The notes under the pieces: model-generated
Told to the model about the DNA's origin: nothing
What the model saw: only the letters and a program-made list of their open reading frames with translations
Database searches by the model: none
In this document: in pieces, positions 25,012-33,449 of the stretch
Numbering within the stretch: position 1 is the first letter of the stretch
Layout of the letters: each line of letters opens with the position of its first letter
Position numbers and translations under genes: made by a program
Assembly: GCA_018240745.1 (NCBI GenBank)
Contig: JAFEFF010000172.1
Location: 57,092-121,091 of the forward strand
Reading direction: 5' to 3'
Length of the DNA stretch: 64,000 nucleotides
DNA from: Pseudomonadota bacterium
Lineage (GTDB): Bacteria > Pseudomonadota > Alphaproteobacteria > Reyranellales > Reyranellaceae

Positions 25012-25189
25012 TCCTCCGCCAACCGCGACGACGGGGACTCTTGGCTGGCGGGATTGCGGCGGACCTCTGCTGTCGGAAGCTTTGCCGCATGGACGAGGCT
25101 CAGGCCGTGAGAGGCGCGGCCGCGCGGCGCAAACGCTTGGAATCAATGGGTCGGACAAGTTCTCTTGATTTAATTTCGCGAAAATTCGA

Positions 25190-25753
25190 TTGTGGATGCA
25201 CACAGTGGTTGAGAGCGATCACAAATGGAATGGCGTTGGGATGTGGCTCTCCGCTGGCGCTGTCAGAAGTCAGTTGTCGTCTCGTTCCAACCGTAGCGCT
25301 CCCATGCCTCTGACGAAGTCGGACCATGATAGGACAACGATTATCAGGTGGTGTCAGAACCTGGATAACGGACAAGCCCACTGGTGGGAGCGTAACGATT
25401 CGCGATTGGTCTTCTCGTTCGATGTAATCGTTCGGGGACAGACGCTCGTTGGAATAATTGACTATGAGGCCGAGTTCGATCTGGTCAGCTTTTGCCTTTA
25501 CCTGCCCTTCAAGTATCTCTCCAACCGAGATCAGGCACTGGAAGCGGTCAACCGAGGGAATATCGGTACCCGTTTCGGTCGCTTTGAATGCGTGGGCGAC
25601 GACTTCCAACTCCGATACCGTCGGGCGGTCGATCTCCGTGCAAGGAGAGTCACGTTGGCGAGGCTCGATCAGCTTGTCCAGGCGGGGCGTGATATAGCCG
25701 AGAGCACGCTCACAGAATTTGCATCTCTCGCCGTGGCAGCGATTCCCGCTTAG
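25190..25753 (+). CDS. YbjN-like domain protein, putative
   Basis: 187 residues at most; the true start is uncertain because the first 40 residues look unlike a domain. An ATG inside (MPLTKSDHDR, about residue 39) is an alternative. From residue 60 the pattern SRLVFSFDVIVRGQTLVGIIDYEAE, VSFCLYLPFKYL and FGRFECVGDDFQLRYRRAVDL fits the alternating strands and long C-terminal helices of YbjN/T3SS-chaperone-like proteins. The region has visibly lower GC than its surroundings. A competing minus-strand frame (25100-25609) lacks such structure. Confidence 0.5.
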   Translation: MWMHTVVESDHKWNGVGMWLSAGAVRSQLSSRSNRSAPMPLTKSDHDRTTIIRWCQNLDNGQAHWWERNDSRLVFSFDVIVRGQTLVGIIDYEAEFDLVSFCLYLPFKYLSNRDQALEAVNRGNIGTRFGRFECVGDDFQLRYRRAVDLRARRVTLARLDQLVQAGRDIAESTLTEFASLAVAAIPA

Positions 25754-25821
25754 ATGCAGCCAGCATCGGCACTTCGCGCGACACGATGCGCTTAGGCGTC
25801 CTAACTTCCGGGAGGAACTCG

Positions 25822-26436
25822 ATGGGACCGAGCACCACTCAACTGCATGTCCTGGGCAAGGCGATCTCCTGCCTCCAAGAGGAGAACGTTCAGGACTACC
25901 ACTGGCTCTTCGCCACCTTGCGGGAGCGACCGGTAGGCTTCGAAGCGCGCTTCCGTCAAGAGTTTGCGAAGTACTACCAGCTAAACCGCGCCCATCTTGG
26001 AGACGTGTTCAAGGAGGCATACTTCGACCGCCTGTTCAGGTTGAAGCTTGTCCCGGACAGTGATCCCTATACGGAGCCGATGGAAAAGCTATACAGCATC
26101 CCCCGACTAAAAGGGGATTGCGCGCTTCAGGCCTCGTTCGTGAGTAAACTCGTTGCGATCCACGACGAGACGAGGCCGGTCTGGGATATACACGTCAGAG
26201 ACTTTTTCGGAATCAAAGACCCGAAGGCACGCAGTGTTACCGACCGAATTGCTGGTTACGTTGCGATTCTCGAGGAGCTAAGGCGGACCTACGCTTGCTG
26301 GGCACGAAATTCCGAATTTCTTTCCGTCGTTGCACAGGTCCGTGCGCGCTTTCCATTACTGGGTGAGACTGCACCACAGCGGATCGCGGACCTGCTGATC
26401 TGGAGCTTTGGCCGGAGTGCAAAGAGAGGTGCTTGA
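25822..26436 (+). CDS. Hypothetical protein, 204 residues, in lower-GC islet
   Basis: Soluble, helical, rich in Arg, Phe and Tyr. GGGAGGAA about eight bases before the ATG supports the start. Segments FEARFRQEFAKYYQLNRAH and SVTDRIAGYVAILEELRRTYACW suggest helical bundles. No family recognised. Its base composition resembles the preceding gene more than the flanking chromosome, so both may have been acquired together. Confidence 0.65.
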   Translation: MGPSTTQLHVLGKAISCLQEENVQDYHWLFATLRERPVGFEARFRQEFAKYYQLNRAHLGDVFKEAYFDRLFRLKLVPDSDPYTEPMEKLYSIPRLKGDCALQASFVSKLVAIHDETRPVWDIHVRDFFGIKDPKARSVTDRIAGYVAILEELRRTYACWARNSEFLSVVAQVRARFPLLGETAPQRIADLLIWSFGRSAKRGA

Positions 26437-27169
26437 CCGTGCTGTCAGTGCCGCGAAGCTTCCACTTTCGAAATCGAAGGGTTAGAAGTGAGTTAAGCGA
26501 AATGGCGCAGGTGCCGCAGGAATCGTCACCATGGCCCCAGCGCCGAATACCGACGTGAGCGTCGGCAGTAGCAACGCCCTCAAACGACTGCCTCGATGTT
26601 CACGCGGGCCCGTTACGGATTTCGCACCGCGCTACGCGCGCCGTTCGGGCACTTTGCCGACCCAGCGGCCGGAGGACAGGCGGATTTCTTCGGGAGCGGT
26701 GCAGTGCAGTCGCGAGGAGACCCGCCCGGCTCTTCCCACCAGCCGGGACGGGCACACCCTCGACTGCCGCGAGGCGTATGCCCCTTCTCCGCTAATCAAT
26801 CTTTGCGCGGAGCCCCCGGCATCTGCGTCGCCAGCGGGAGAATGTTCGGCCCAAATCCCTGAGGAAAGCTATCGGCGAAAAGCAACCACGCGGGACATGA
26901 ATGACCCACTGCGACGGGGCTGCCGACAGGGTAACTGAACGCCTGCGGGTTGGAGCCGATGTCCGATTGCGGCAAGACCGGGTTGCTCTATTTTCGCAAC
27001 GTGCTTCCATATTGCCGGAAGCACACCCTCGAAGCCCGTCGCCCCCTTCCCACCCACCCCGGCGGCGGGCTTCACCATTTCCAGGGCCGTGCGACGAAGC
27101 AAATCCTCCCCCCGTCCTACACACGGGCGCGGCTGGGAAGGCGCTTCGACGGGGAGGCGGATGTGGGTG
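26437..27169. other. Long intergenic region, no gene seen
   Basis: About 730 bases. Open frames here have no ribosome site or family features. It holds an 8-base-pair hairpin GTGCTTCC / GGAAGCAC (27001-27024) and a 27-base segment at 26640-26666 that recurs with three mismatches at 35371-35397. The downstream 130 bases are rich in pyrimidine runs and could be remnants of repeat C. Confidence 0.5.
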
Positions 27170-28453
27170 TCAGTGCCGGCTGATCTCCGCGCGGCCGACC
27201 ACCATGTGATGGACCTCGTCCGGCCCGTCGGCGAAGCGCAGGTGGCGCTGGTTGACGTACATCTCCGACAGCGGCGACCACTGCGAGATGCCGGTGGCGC
27301 CGTGGATCTGCATCGCCTGGTCGACGATGGTGCAGACCTTCTCCGGCACCATCGCCTTGACCATGCTGACCCACACGCGGGCCTCGCGGTTGCCGAGCAC
27401 GTCCATCGCCTTGGCGGCCTTCAGCACCATCAGCCGCATCGCCTCGATCTCGATGCGCGCGCGGCTCACCAGCTCGAGGTTCTTGCCGAGCTGGATGATC
27501 GGCTTGCCGAAGGCGGTGCGGGTGGCGCCGCGCTTGACCATCAGGTCGAGCGCCTTCTCGGCGGCGCCGATCGAGCGCATGCAGTGATGGATGCGGCCGG
27601 GGCCGAGGCGGACCTGGCTGATCTCGAAGCCGCGGCCCTCGCCGAGCAGGATGTTCGACGCCGGCACGCGGCAGTTCCTGAAGCGCAGGTGCATGTGGCC
27701 GCGCGGCGCGTGGTCGTGGCCGAACACGGTCATGGGGCCCACGATCTCCAGCCCGGGCGTGCCGATCGGCACCAGGATCTGCGACTGCTGGAACTGCGGC
27801 GAGGCGTCGGGGCTGGTCTTGACCATGACGATCATGATCTTGCAGCGCGGATCGCCGGCGCCGGAGATGTAGTACTTCTCGCCGTTGATCACCCACTCGT
27901 CGCCGTCCAGCTCGGCGCGGGTCTGGATGTTCTTGGCGTCGGACGAGGCCACCCCCGGCTCGGTCATGGCGTAGGCCGAGCGGATCTCGCCGTTGAGCAG
28001 CGGCTTCAGCCACTTCTCCTTCTGCTCGGGCGTGCCGACGCGCTCCAGCACCTCCATGTTGCCGGTGTCGGGCGCCGAGCAGTTGAGCGATTCGGAGGCG
28101 AGCGGGTACTTGCCGAGCTCGGCGGCGATGTAGGCGTAGTCGAGATTGGTGAGCCCGCGGCCGATCTCCGAGGTCGGCAGGAAGAAGTTCCACAGCCCCG
28201 CCTTCTTGGCCTTGTCCTTGGCCCCCTCCAGCAATTCGAGCTGGCCCGGCGCCCATGACCAGCGCTCCTTGCGGCCCTCGCCCAGCTTGAAGAACTCCTC
28301 GGTGATCGGCGCGACGTTCTCCTCGATGTGCTTCACCACCGCGTCGTACAGCGGCTGCGCCTCCTTCGACATGGCGAGGTTGTTCAGCTCGGCCTCCTGG
28401 TCGGGGCGCGGCTTGCGGGGCGCGGGCTTGAGCGCGGCGGCGGGTGCGTTCAT
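27170..28453 (-). CDS. Acyl-CoA dehydrogenase
   Basis: 427-residue FAD enzyme introducing a 2,3 double bond in acyl-CoA and passing electrons to ETF. Seen are AYAMTEPGVASSDAKNIQT (flavin/acyl binding), WVINGEKYYISGAGD, and the C-terminal QIHGATGISQWSPLSEMYVNQRHLRFADGPDEVHH. The N-terminal 35 residues are a Lys/Pro/Ala-rich extension. Longer than short-chain ACADs and closer to the ACAD10/11-like or FadE type subgroup. It supplies electrons that the ETF-QO gene at 49 kb can accept. Confidence 0.93.
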   Translation of the reverse strand: MNAPAAALKPAPRKPRPDQEAELNNLAMSKEAQPLYDAVVKHIEENVAPITEEFFKLGEGRKERWSWAPGQLELLEGAKDKAKKAGLWNFFLPTSEIGRGLTNLDYAYIAAELGKYPLASESLNCSAPDTGNMEVLERVGTPEQKEKWLKPLLNGEIRSAYAMTEPGVASSDAKNIQTRAELDGDEWVINGEKYYISGAGDPRCKIMIVMVKTSPDASPQFQQSQILVPIGTPGLEIVGPMTVFGHDHAPRGHMHLRFRNCRVPASNILLGEGRGFEISQVRLGPGRIHHCMRSIGAAEKALDLMVKRGATRTAFGKPIIQLGKNLELVSRARIEIEAMRLMVLKAAKAMDVLGNREARVWVSMVKAMVPEKVCTIVDQAMQIHGATGISQWSPLSEMYVNQRHLRFADGPDEVHHMVVGRAEISRH

Positions 28454-28604
28454 GGGGGTTCCTCCTATGTGTCTGAGGAAACCCTAGACGAGATCTATGA
28501 CGCGCGAAATCGGACCTCCTAAAGGCCTTCGAAGGCCGAAAGGGGCTCGACCAAGTATGCCAAGATGGCCTGAGGGATTTGGTTCACGAGATGGAGAAGC
28601 GGTC

Positions 28605-28943
28605 ATGAGCCTGCACCCTGCCAAGGATCCGACCCGGAATGTCTGGCTGCAGCTCGGGTTTCCCGATGCGGAGGAGCACTATCTCAAGGCCGAGATGGTT
28701 CTTCGGCTGGACAGGGCCATCAGGTCGCTGCGCCTGACGCAGCGCGCGGCGGCCCATCGGATCGGCACGACCCAGCCGGAGCTTTCGAAAATCCTCGGTG
28801 GCAAGTTCAGCGAAGTCTCGCTCGAACGGCTCATGCGCTTCCTGACGGCGCTGGGCTGTCATATCGAGATCAAGATCGGCGCCGGACGTGCCGCCAAGGC
28901 CGGCGATGTCACGATCAAGGATGCGCGTCGCCGGGCGGCGTGA
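28605..28943 (+). CDS. XRE-family HTH protein (HTH_37 / HigA2-like), probable orphan antitoxin
   Basis: 112 residues. Helix-turn-helix LRLTQRAAAHRIGTTQPELSKILGG (about 45-70), followed by VSLERLMRFLTALGCHIEI, is typical of the small XRE antitoxins paired with RelE/HigB-type toxins. No toxin frame of normal length is adjacent: the 100 bases upstream keep only a short helical frame ending RDLVHEMEKRS, which might be a decayed toxin tail. Could also be a plain regulator. Confidence 0.75.
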   Translation: MSLHPAKDPTRNVWLQLGFPDAEEHYLKAEMVLRLDRAIRSLRLTQRAAAHRIGTTQPELSKILGGKFSEVSLERLMRFLTALGCHIEIKIGAGRAAKAGDVTIKDARRRAA

Positions 28944-29271
28944 CGACGGTTACCGCGGACCGACTCTATACCGTCTGCAAAATCCTGTCCTTCGTGATGT
29001 CCGGCGCCAGCGCCCGGTGCCAATCGGCATCGCGCGCGAAGACATCCTCTCCGGCCTTGATCGTGTAGTAGCTGGTGCCGAAGGCGCGTAGCGGAGGACC
29101 CTTTTTCTACGATCAGCCGCAAATCGCTGAAATAAAGTCCCTCCGCTGCGCCTCGCTTCGCTCGGCTTCGGTCGGGACGACGGGGGAGCTCGAGGCCCGC
29201 CCAATGCCCCCGCCGGTATTCGCTGTCGTTTGACTTCGGGCGGCATGCTGTTTGCAATACCCGTACCGATC
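28944..29271. other. Intergenic region with repeat A, no gene seen
   Basis: Mostly occupied by repeat A copy 2 (29073-29184). No open frame with family features. Confidence 0.5.
29073..29184. repeat. Palindromic intergenic repeat A, copy 2
   Basis: Shares GCCGAAGGCGCGTAG.GGAGG at the left, the centre AGCCGCAAATCGCTGA, and CGGTCGGGACGACGGG at the right with copy 1. The outermost left arm is missing, so the copy looks truncated on that side. Confidence 0.7.
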
Positions 29272-30254
29272 ATGCGTCGTAGAGTGCTTTTCGTTGCGTT
29301 GCCGGCCGCGTTGCTTGCGGGTCGCGCCCAGGCCCAATCGCTCCCGTTGGCCACTCCGTCGGCCATCCCGCTGGAGTTGGTCCGCTATTCCTCCCAGACC
29401 CTGAGCGGTACGGCGGCGTCGCTGTTCGCCGACAAGGCGGCCGCGCTTCTCCCGTACACCTTCCAGATCAAGCTCGCCGACCGGCCGCCGACGGTCCCCT
29501 TCGCCGCGATCGCCAGGGCCTCGGCGCTCGCCTCCTACTACGCGCCGGCCTTTTCGGCGGACGAGCCCGTGCTCGGCCTGTCCGCCGTGCCGATGCTCGC
29601 CGCGAGCTTCGACGGGGCCGAGGCGCTGCTGCGCGTCGCGCGGCCGGCCTACGCCGCTGCCCTGGCGCGGCACGGCCAGGTCTTGCTCGCCGTCGAGCCG
29701 TGGCGGCCGGCGGCGTTGTGGAGCACCTTCCGCCTGCGCTCGGCGGCCGATCTCCACGGCGCCCGGTTCGCGCTCGATGAGACGGCTTACGCCGGCCCGG
29801 GCTGGGCGGAGCTGTTCGTCCGGCTGGGCGCCGAACGCGCCGCCTACGGCGAGGCGGAGCTGGTGCTGTCCGGCGGCTACACCTCGAGCCTGAAGCTGGC
29901 CCGCGAGTTCGCCTGTGTCACGGAAGTCTTCTTCGCCCAGCAACTCACCTTCCTGACGGCGAACCGGGAGATGTTCGACTCCCTGACCGAGGCGCAACGC
30001 GAGGCGCTCCTTGCCATCGGCCGGGCGACCGAGGCGGAGCTGTGGCGCGAGATCAGGACGCTCGTGCGCCGCGACCGGCAGGAGATCGCCAGCCGGGGCG
30101 TCCTGGTTTCGACCGCGCCGCCGGCCGACCTCGTGGCGGCGCTGCACGAGGCGGCCGACCCGGACATCCGGCGCTGGACCGACGCCATGGACTCGGAGGG
30201 GGTGCCGAGGGAGCGACCGTCCTCGCCGACTATCGCCGCGCGATCGGGTTCTGA
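29272..30254 (+). CDS. TRAP transporter substrate-binding protein (DctP-like), frameshifted near the 3' end
   Basis: Periplasmic receptor of a TRAP-type importer. Signal peptide MRRRVLFVALPAALLAGRAQA, then a DctP fold. The frame continues from the start to about 30200, after which the residues become uncharacteristic and run to a stop at 30457-30459. A one-base shift at the GGGGG run 30198-30202 restores a normal family ending (GAEGATVLADYRRAIGF, stop at 30252-30254) and a 327-residue protein. This is either a sequencing slip or a recent mutation. No TRAP permease gene is adjacent. Without correction the frame would run into the next gene. Confidence 0.72.
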
Positions 30255-30455
30255 AGCGGCGATCCCGGTGCGGTGGGGCCCGGTGCGGTGTGCATCGGCC
30301 GCCCGTGTTGCGACTCCCCTGCGAACGGCGCGCCAATTGTACGCAGCTTGCGATCGGAGCCGGCGGGCACGCCGCACGTTGACTCGAGTGTGCGGGGACC
30401 GAGCCAACCACACCGTCGTCGACAACGGAAAGGAGAAGGAAAGGAGGCGGTCGAA

Positions 30456-30869
30456 ATGACCAATCAAGCCTTTGGACAATACAATCCCGATCGCGGGAAT
30501 CGCTGGGAAGACTGGGTCAACGCCGTCCTGGCCATATGGTTCTTCCTGTCGCCGTGGATCCTCCAGTTCGGCAGCCGGGCCGGCACCTCGATGCTGAACG
30601 GCGTCGTCGGCACGGCGTCGTGGAATGCGTGGGTCCTGAGTGTCATCGTGTTTCTGGTCGCCGTCTCGGCGATCGGTCGCCTGAATCTCTGGCAGGAGTG
30701 GGTCAACCTGCTCCTCGGCATCTGGATCTTCATCGCGCCCTGGGTCCTTGGTTTCGCCACGGGCTACTCGGCCGCGGCGTGGGATCACTGGATCATCGGT
30801 GCTCTGGTCTTCATCTTCTCGGGCATCACGATCATCGAGTTCCAGCCCGGAAGACACGCGACTGGATAG
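30456..30869 (+). CDS. SPW repeat membrane protein
   Basis: 137 residues, four membrane helices in two similar halves. The characteristic Ser/Ala-Pro-Trp repeats occur as FFLSPWILQF (about 29-38) and IFIAPWVLGF (about 91-100), each preceded by W.NAVLAIW or WVNLLLGIW. The family is common in stress-tolerant bacteria with no assigned activity. Start supported by an AAGGAGG site. Confidence 0.9.
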   Translation: MTNQAFGQYNPDRGNRWEDWVNAVLAIWFFLSPWILQFGSRAGTSMLNGVVGTASWNAWVLSVIVFLVAVSAIGRLNLWQEWVNLLLGIWIFIAPWVLGFATGYSAAAWDHWIIGALVFIFSGITIIEFQPGRHATG

Positions 30870-30896
30870 CGGGCCTTCGATGCACCATCGGACAAA

Positions 30897-30923
30897 TCGG
30901 GCGCGCAGTTTCTGCGCGCCCGA
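30897..30923 (+). terminator. Strong hairpin after the SPW gene, possible terminator
   Basis: GGGCGCGCAG and CTGCGCGCCC pair perfectly around a TTT loop about 30 bases after the SPW stop. It is not followed by a T-run, so it may act as a pause or RNA-stabilising hairpin rather than a classical Rho-independent terminator. Position is accurate to a base or two. Confidence 0.5.
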
Positions 30924-31030
30924 TGTCGCGGGCGGCGTCGGCGTAAAGCGCTCCATGTTTTCCCGAAGATAATGCGCAGGCGGGCGAGCGTTCCGCTTGA
31001 TCGGGATCGTCCGGAGCGCAAGGCTCGGCC

Positions 31031-32422
31031 ATGGCAAAGGCAAATGCACTCTCCGGCGTGAGGAAGTGGCTCGAGCGCGAGGAGTACCGCGAGGCGTTCG
31101 ACGACCTGCTCGATAGCCATCTCGGGCCGCCGTGCGACGCGGCCGGCATCGACCCCGATCGGTTGGTCTCGGTCGTCGGCGACGATCGGATGGCGGTCCT
31201 GTTCGGTTGTGTCTTCGAGGACATGCTGGCGACCGACCTCGACGACGGCACGAACGTCGTCGACGACTACCTGAAGCGGCGCGGCTGGAAGGAAAGCGTG
31301 CCGAACAAGCGATACCTGACGGCGCTGAGGTCGTCCGTCATGAGCCTGTACGAGGTGAGCGACATCGTGCGCGACCAGTCGTTCCTGGCCCGCGACCTGC
31401 TGCGCGACGGGGAGCCGGTTCGCGTCGGCGAGCAAATGGGCACCCGCAGCCTGAAGCCATGGGACTGGTTGGCCGCGCGCATCGTCAGGGTTGGATCGAG
31501 AACCGAGATGGCCGGCGGCGCGCTGCCTCTCCGGCGCGAGGCGGGCGAGGCCGTCCGCGATCACTTCATCGCTCTCCGTCAGGAGCTGCGCGACGATGTT
31601 CGCCAAGTGGCCCGCGACAGGAGGGGCGACGCCGAGCTCGATCCGTACGCGCTCGATACCGAAGTTCTCCGTCATGCCGGCTTTCTGTTCACCAATATCT
31701 GGCTGGACGATGCCCTGCAGCACGCCCTCCATCCCGAGTTGCCCACGCTGGTGAACACCGACGGCGAGACGATCGCCTTCACGACCGTGCGCTATCCGTT
31801 GAAGCCGGGGACCGACCGGGCGGCGCTCGAAGGCGGGCTGTCGGCGATCACCGGACTCCGCCGCGCCGACGAGAATGTGTGGGATTGGTCCGCCCCGGCC
31901 TCGACCCCGGCCGCAAGGGCACCCGAGGGGCAGGTCCTCGCCTCCGCCCTCGGCGAGGGGTCGGTGTCGATGGGGCACGTCGAGCTGGAGGCCGACGCGC
32001 TCGTGCTGGAGACGAATTCGCCCGAACGCGCCCGCAAGGGACGCGCGTTGCTCGATCCGGTGATCGGTCCGTTCGTCGAAGAACCGGTCGTGGACACACA
32101 AACGATGGACGAGCTGAGGGCATCGGGGCCGGCGGATCGCGTGCCGGCCCGGTCGTCGGGGCTCTCGCCGGAGGAGGAGAGGGGCCTCGTTCATGAGTTT
32201 CTCGAACGTCACTATCGCGGGGTTCTCGACGAGCCGGTGCCGATGCTCGGGAACCTGACGCCGCGCAATGCGGCGAAGACGAAGAAGGGCCGCGAGAAAC
32301 TGGTCGGCTGGCTCAAGCTTCTGGAGAATTCGGCCGCCCGGGAACAGGCGGATTCGGCGATGGCCGGCTACGACTTGGGCTGGATGTGGGAGGAACTCGG
32401 CATCACCGACCTGCGGCGATGA
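31031..32422 (+). CDS. Hypothetical protein with DUF2384/MbcA-like C-terminal segment
   Basis: 463 residues, soluble, acidic. The last 75 residues (LERHYRGVLDEPVPMLGNLTP, then KTKKGREKLVGWLKLLEN) resemble the toxin-binding C-terminal domain of MbcA/ParS/Xre antitoxins as it appears fused to long proteins with SEC-C or similar modules. No zinc-binding cysteine cluster is seen, so it is not a SEC-C protein itself. The middle contains alternating strands around TDGETIAFTTVRYPLKPG and the LEADALVLETNSPERARKG block. The family cannot be named with confidence. It precedes VapBC by about 180 bases. Confidence 0.72.
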   Translation: MAKANALSGVRKWLEREEYREAFDDLLDSHLGPPCDAAGIDPDRLVSVVGDDRMAVLFGCVFEDMLATDLDDGTNVVDDYLKRRGWKESVPNKRYLTALRSSVMSLYEVSDIVRDQSFLARDLLRDGEPVRVGEQMGTRSLKPWDWLAARIVRVGSRTEMAGGALPLRREAGEAVRDHFIALRQELRDDVRQVARDRRGDAELDPYALDTEVLRHAGFLFTNIWLDDALQHALHPELPTLVNTDGETIAFTTVRYPLKPGTDRAALEGGLSAITGLRRADENVWDWSAPASTPAARAPEGQVLASALGEGSVSMGHVELEADALVLETNSPERARKGRALLDPVIGPFVEEPVVDTQTMDELRASGPADRVPARSSGLSPEEERGLVHEFLERHYRGVLDEPVPMLGNLTPRNAAKTKKGREKLVGWLKLLENSAAREQADSAMAGYDLGWMWEELGITDLRR

Positions 32423-32602
32423 TTGCCGGGAGGCTGGTGACGGCCCTCGCGTGACAAGGAGTTGGTGAGAAATGACAAGAACGGCGTGAAATGGGCGCCC
32501 GCTTGCACTTGCCCTGACAATAGGGTGACAAAGAGGGTTGACGGCGCGTACCTGTGCACACATATGCTTTGGCATAGGCCAGCAAGGTCCCTAAGGTCCC
32601 CC

Positions 32603-32836
32603 ATGATTCCCGAGCGGCACGTCAAGCTCTTCAAGAACGGACGAAACCAGGCGGTCCGCATTCCCCGGGAGTTCGAGCTGCCGGGGGAGGACGCGATCAT
32701 GCGCAAGGACGGCGACCGGCTGATCATCGAGGCCGCGCCACCCAGGTCGCTGCTCGCCGTGCTCGCCAGCCTCGAAACGCTCGACGAGGACTTTGCGCCG
32801 ATGGCGGACGACCTTCCCGATCCCGTGCAGCTTTGA
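32603..32836 (+). CDS. vapB: VapB-type antitoxin (SpoVT/AbrB)
   Basis: 77 residues. The AbrB-type DNA-binding fold KLFKNGRNQAVRIPREFELPGEDAIMRKDGDRLII is clear, followed by a toxin-binding tail PPRSLLAVLASLETLDEDF. It overlaps the toxin start by four bases. It would bind its own promoter just upstream. Confidence 0.93.
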   Translation: MIPERHVKLFKNGRNQAVRIPREFELPGEDAIMRKDGDRLIIEAAPPRSLLAVLASLETLDEDFAPMADDLPDPVQL

Positions 32837-33234
32837 CGCGCTATCTCCTCGACACGAACATACTGTCCGATCTGGTTCGCCATCCGCGCGGCGCGGTGGC
32901 CGAGCGAATCGGCAACGTCGGTGAAGCACGGGTCTGCACCAGCATCGTCGTCGCCGCCGAGCTGCGCTACGGTGCGGCGAAGCGGGGCTCGGCGAAGTTG
33001 ACGGCCCAGCTCGAGGCGGTGCTCGGCGCAATCGACGTGCTGCCGTTCGAGGCGCCCGCCGACGCAACCTACGGCGAGTTGCGCGCGCGTCTCGAGCGCG
33101 CGGGCACGCCGATCGGCGGCAACGACCTCTTGATCGCGGCCCAGGCCATGACGCTCGGCCTTACAGTCGTGACCGACAATGAAGGGGAATTCGCCCGCAT
33201 CGCCGACTTGCCGCGGGAGAATTGGCTGCGATAG
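32833..33234 (+). CDS. vapC: VapC toxin, PIN-domain ribonuclease
   Basis: 133 residues, TTG start (32833). PIN acidic residues: Asp in YLLDTNILSDL, Glu in VVAAELRYGAAKRGS, Asp in PIGGNDLLIAAQA, and Asp in VVTDNEGEFARI. VapC enzymes cleave tRNA or rRNA; the close resemblance to the plasmid-type VapC with RYGAAKRGS suggests an initiator-tRNA or tRNA target, but this is only inference. Confidence 0.93.
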   Translation: MTRYLLDTNILSDLVRHPRGAVAERIGNVGEARVCTSIVVAAELRYGAAKRGSAKLTAQLEAVLGAIDVLPFEAPADATYGELRARLERAGTPIGGNDLLIAAQAMTLGLTVVTDNEGEFARIADLPRENWLR

Positions 33235-33284
33235 AGGTAAGCGTTCGATTGCGCCTCGCTCATGCCAGACATCGACCAAGTGTA

Positions 33285-33430
33285 AACCGTCGTCCCGAGC
33301 GGAGCGACGCGTAGTCGAGGGACCTTCTCGAAAACCAGAAGCCATGCGGGTTGCGGCGAGGTCTCTCCACTCCGCCTCGCGATGCGCGGCTAAAGCGCGG
33401 AGGTTACTCCGCGCGAGTCGAAACGACGGC
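33285..33430. repeat. Palindromic intergenic repeat A, copy 3 (diverged)
   Basis: Left arm CCGTCGTCCCGAGCGGAGCG then CGTAGTCGAGGGACCTTCTCG, with CGAGTCGAAACGACGG at the right end. The centre differs from copies 1 and 2 and holds an extra GCGCGG/CCGCGC hairpin. It sits between the vapC stop and the MFS gene start. Confidence 0.65.
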
Positions 33431-33449
33431 AATGCGCTATGCTCGCGCG

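Noticed and set aside
25100..25609. Leftward 169-codon frame opposite the YbjN-like gene
   Set aside because: No domain pattern and no ribosome site. The plus-strand frame has regular strand and helix periodicity.
26531..26938. 135-codon plus-strand frame in the gene-free stretch
   Set aside because: Composition is irregular, with no ribosome site, no motif and overlap with a recurring segment.
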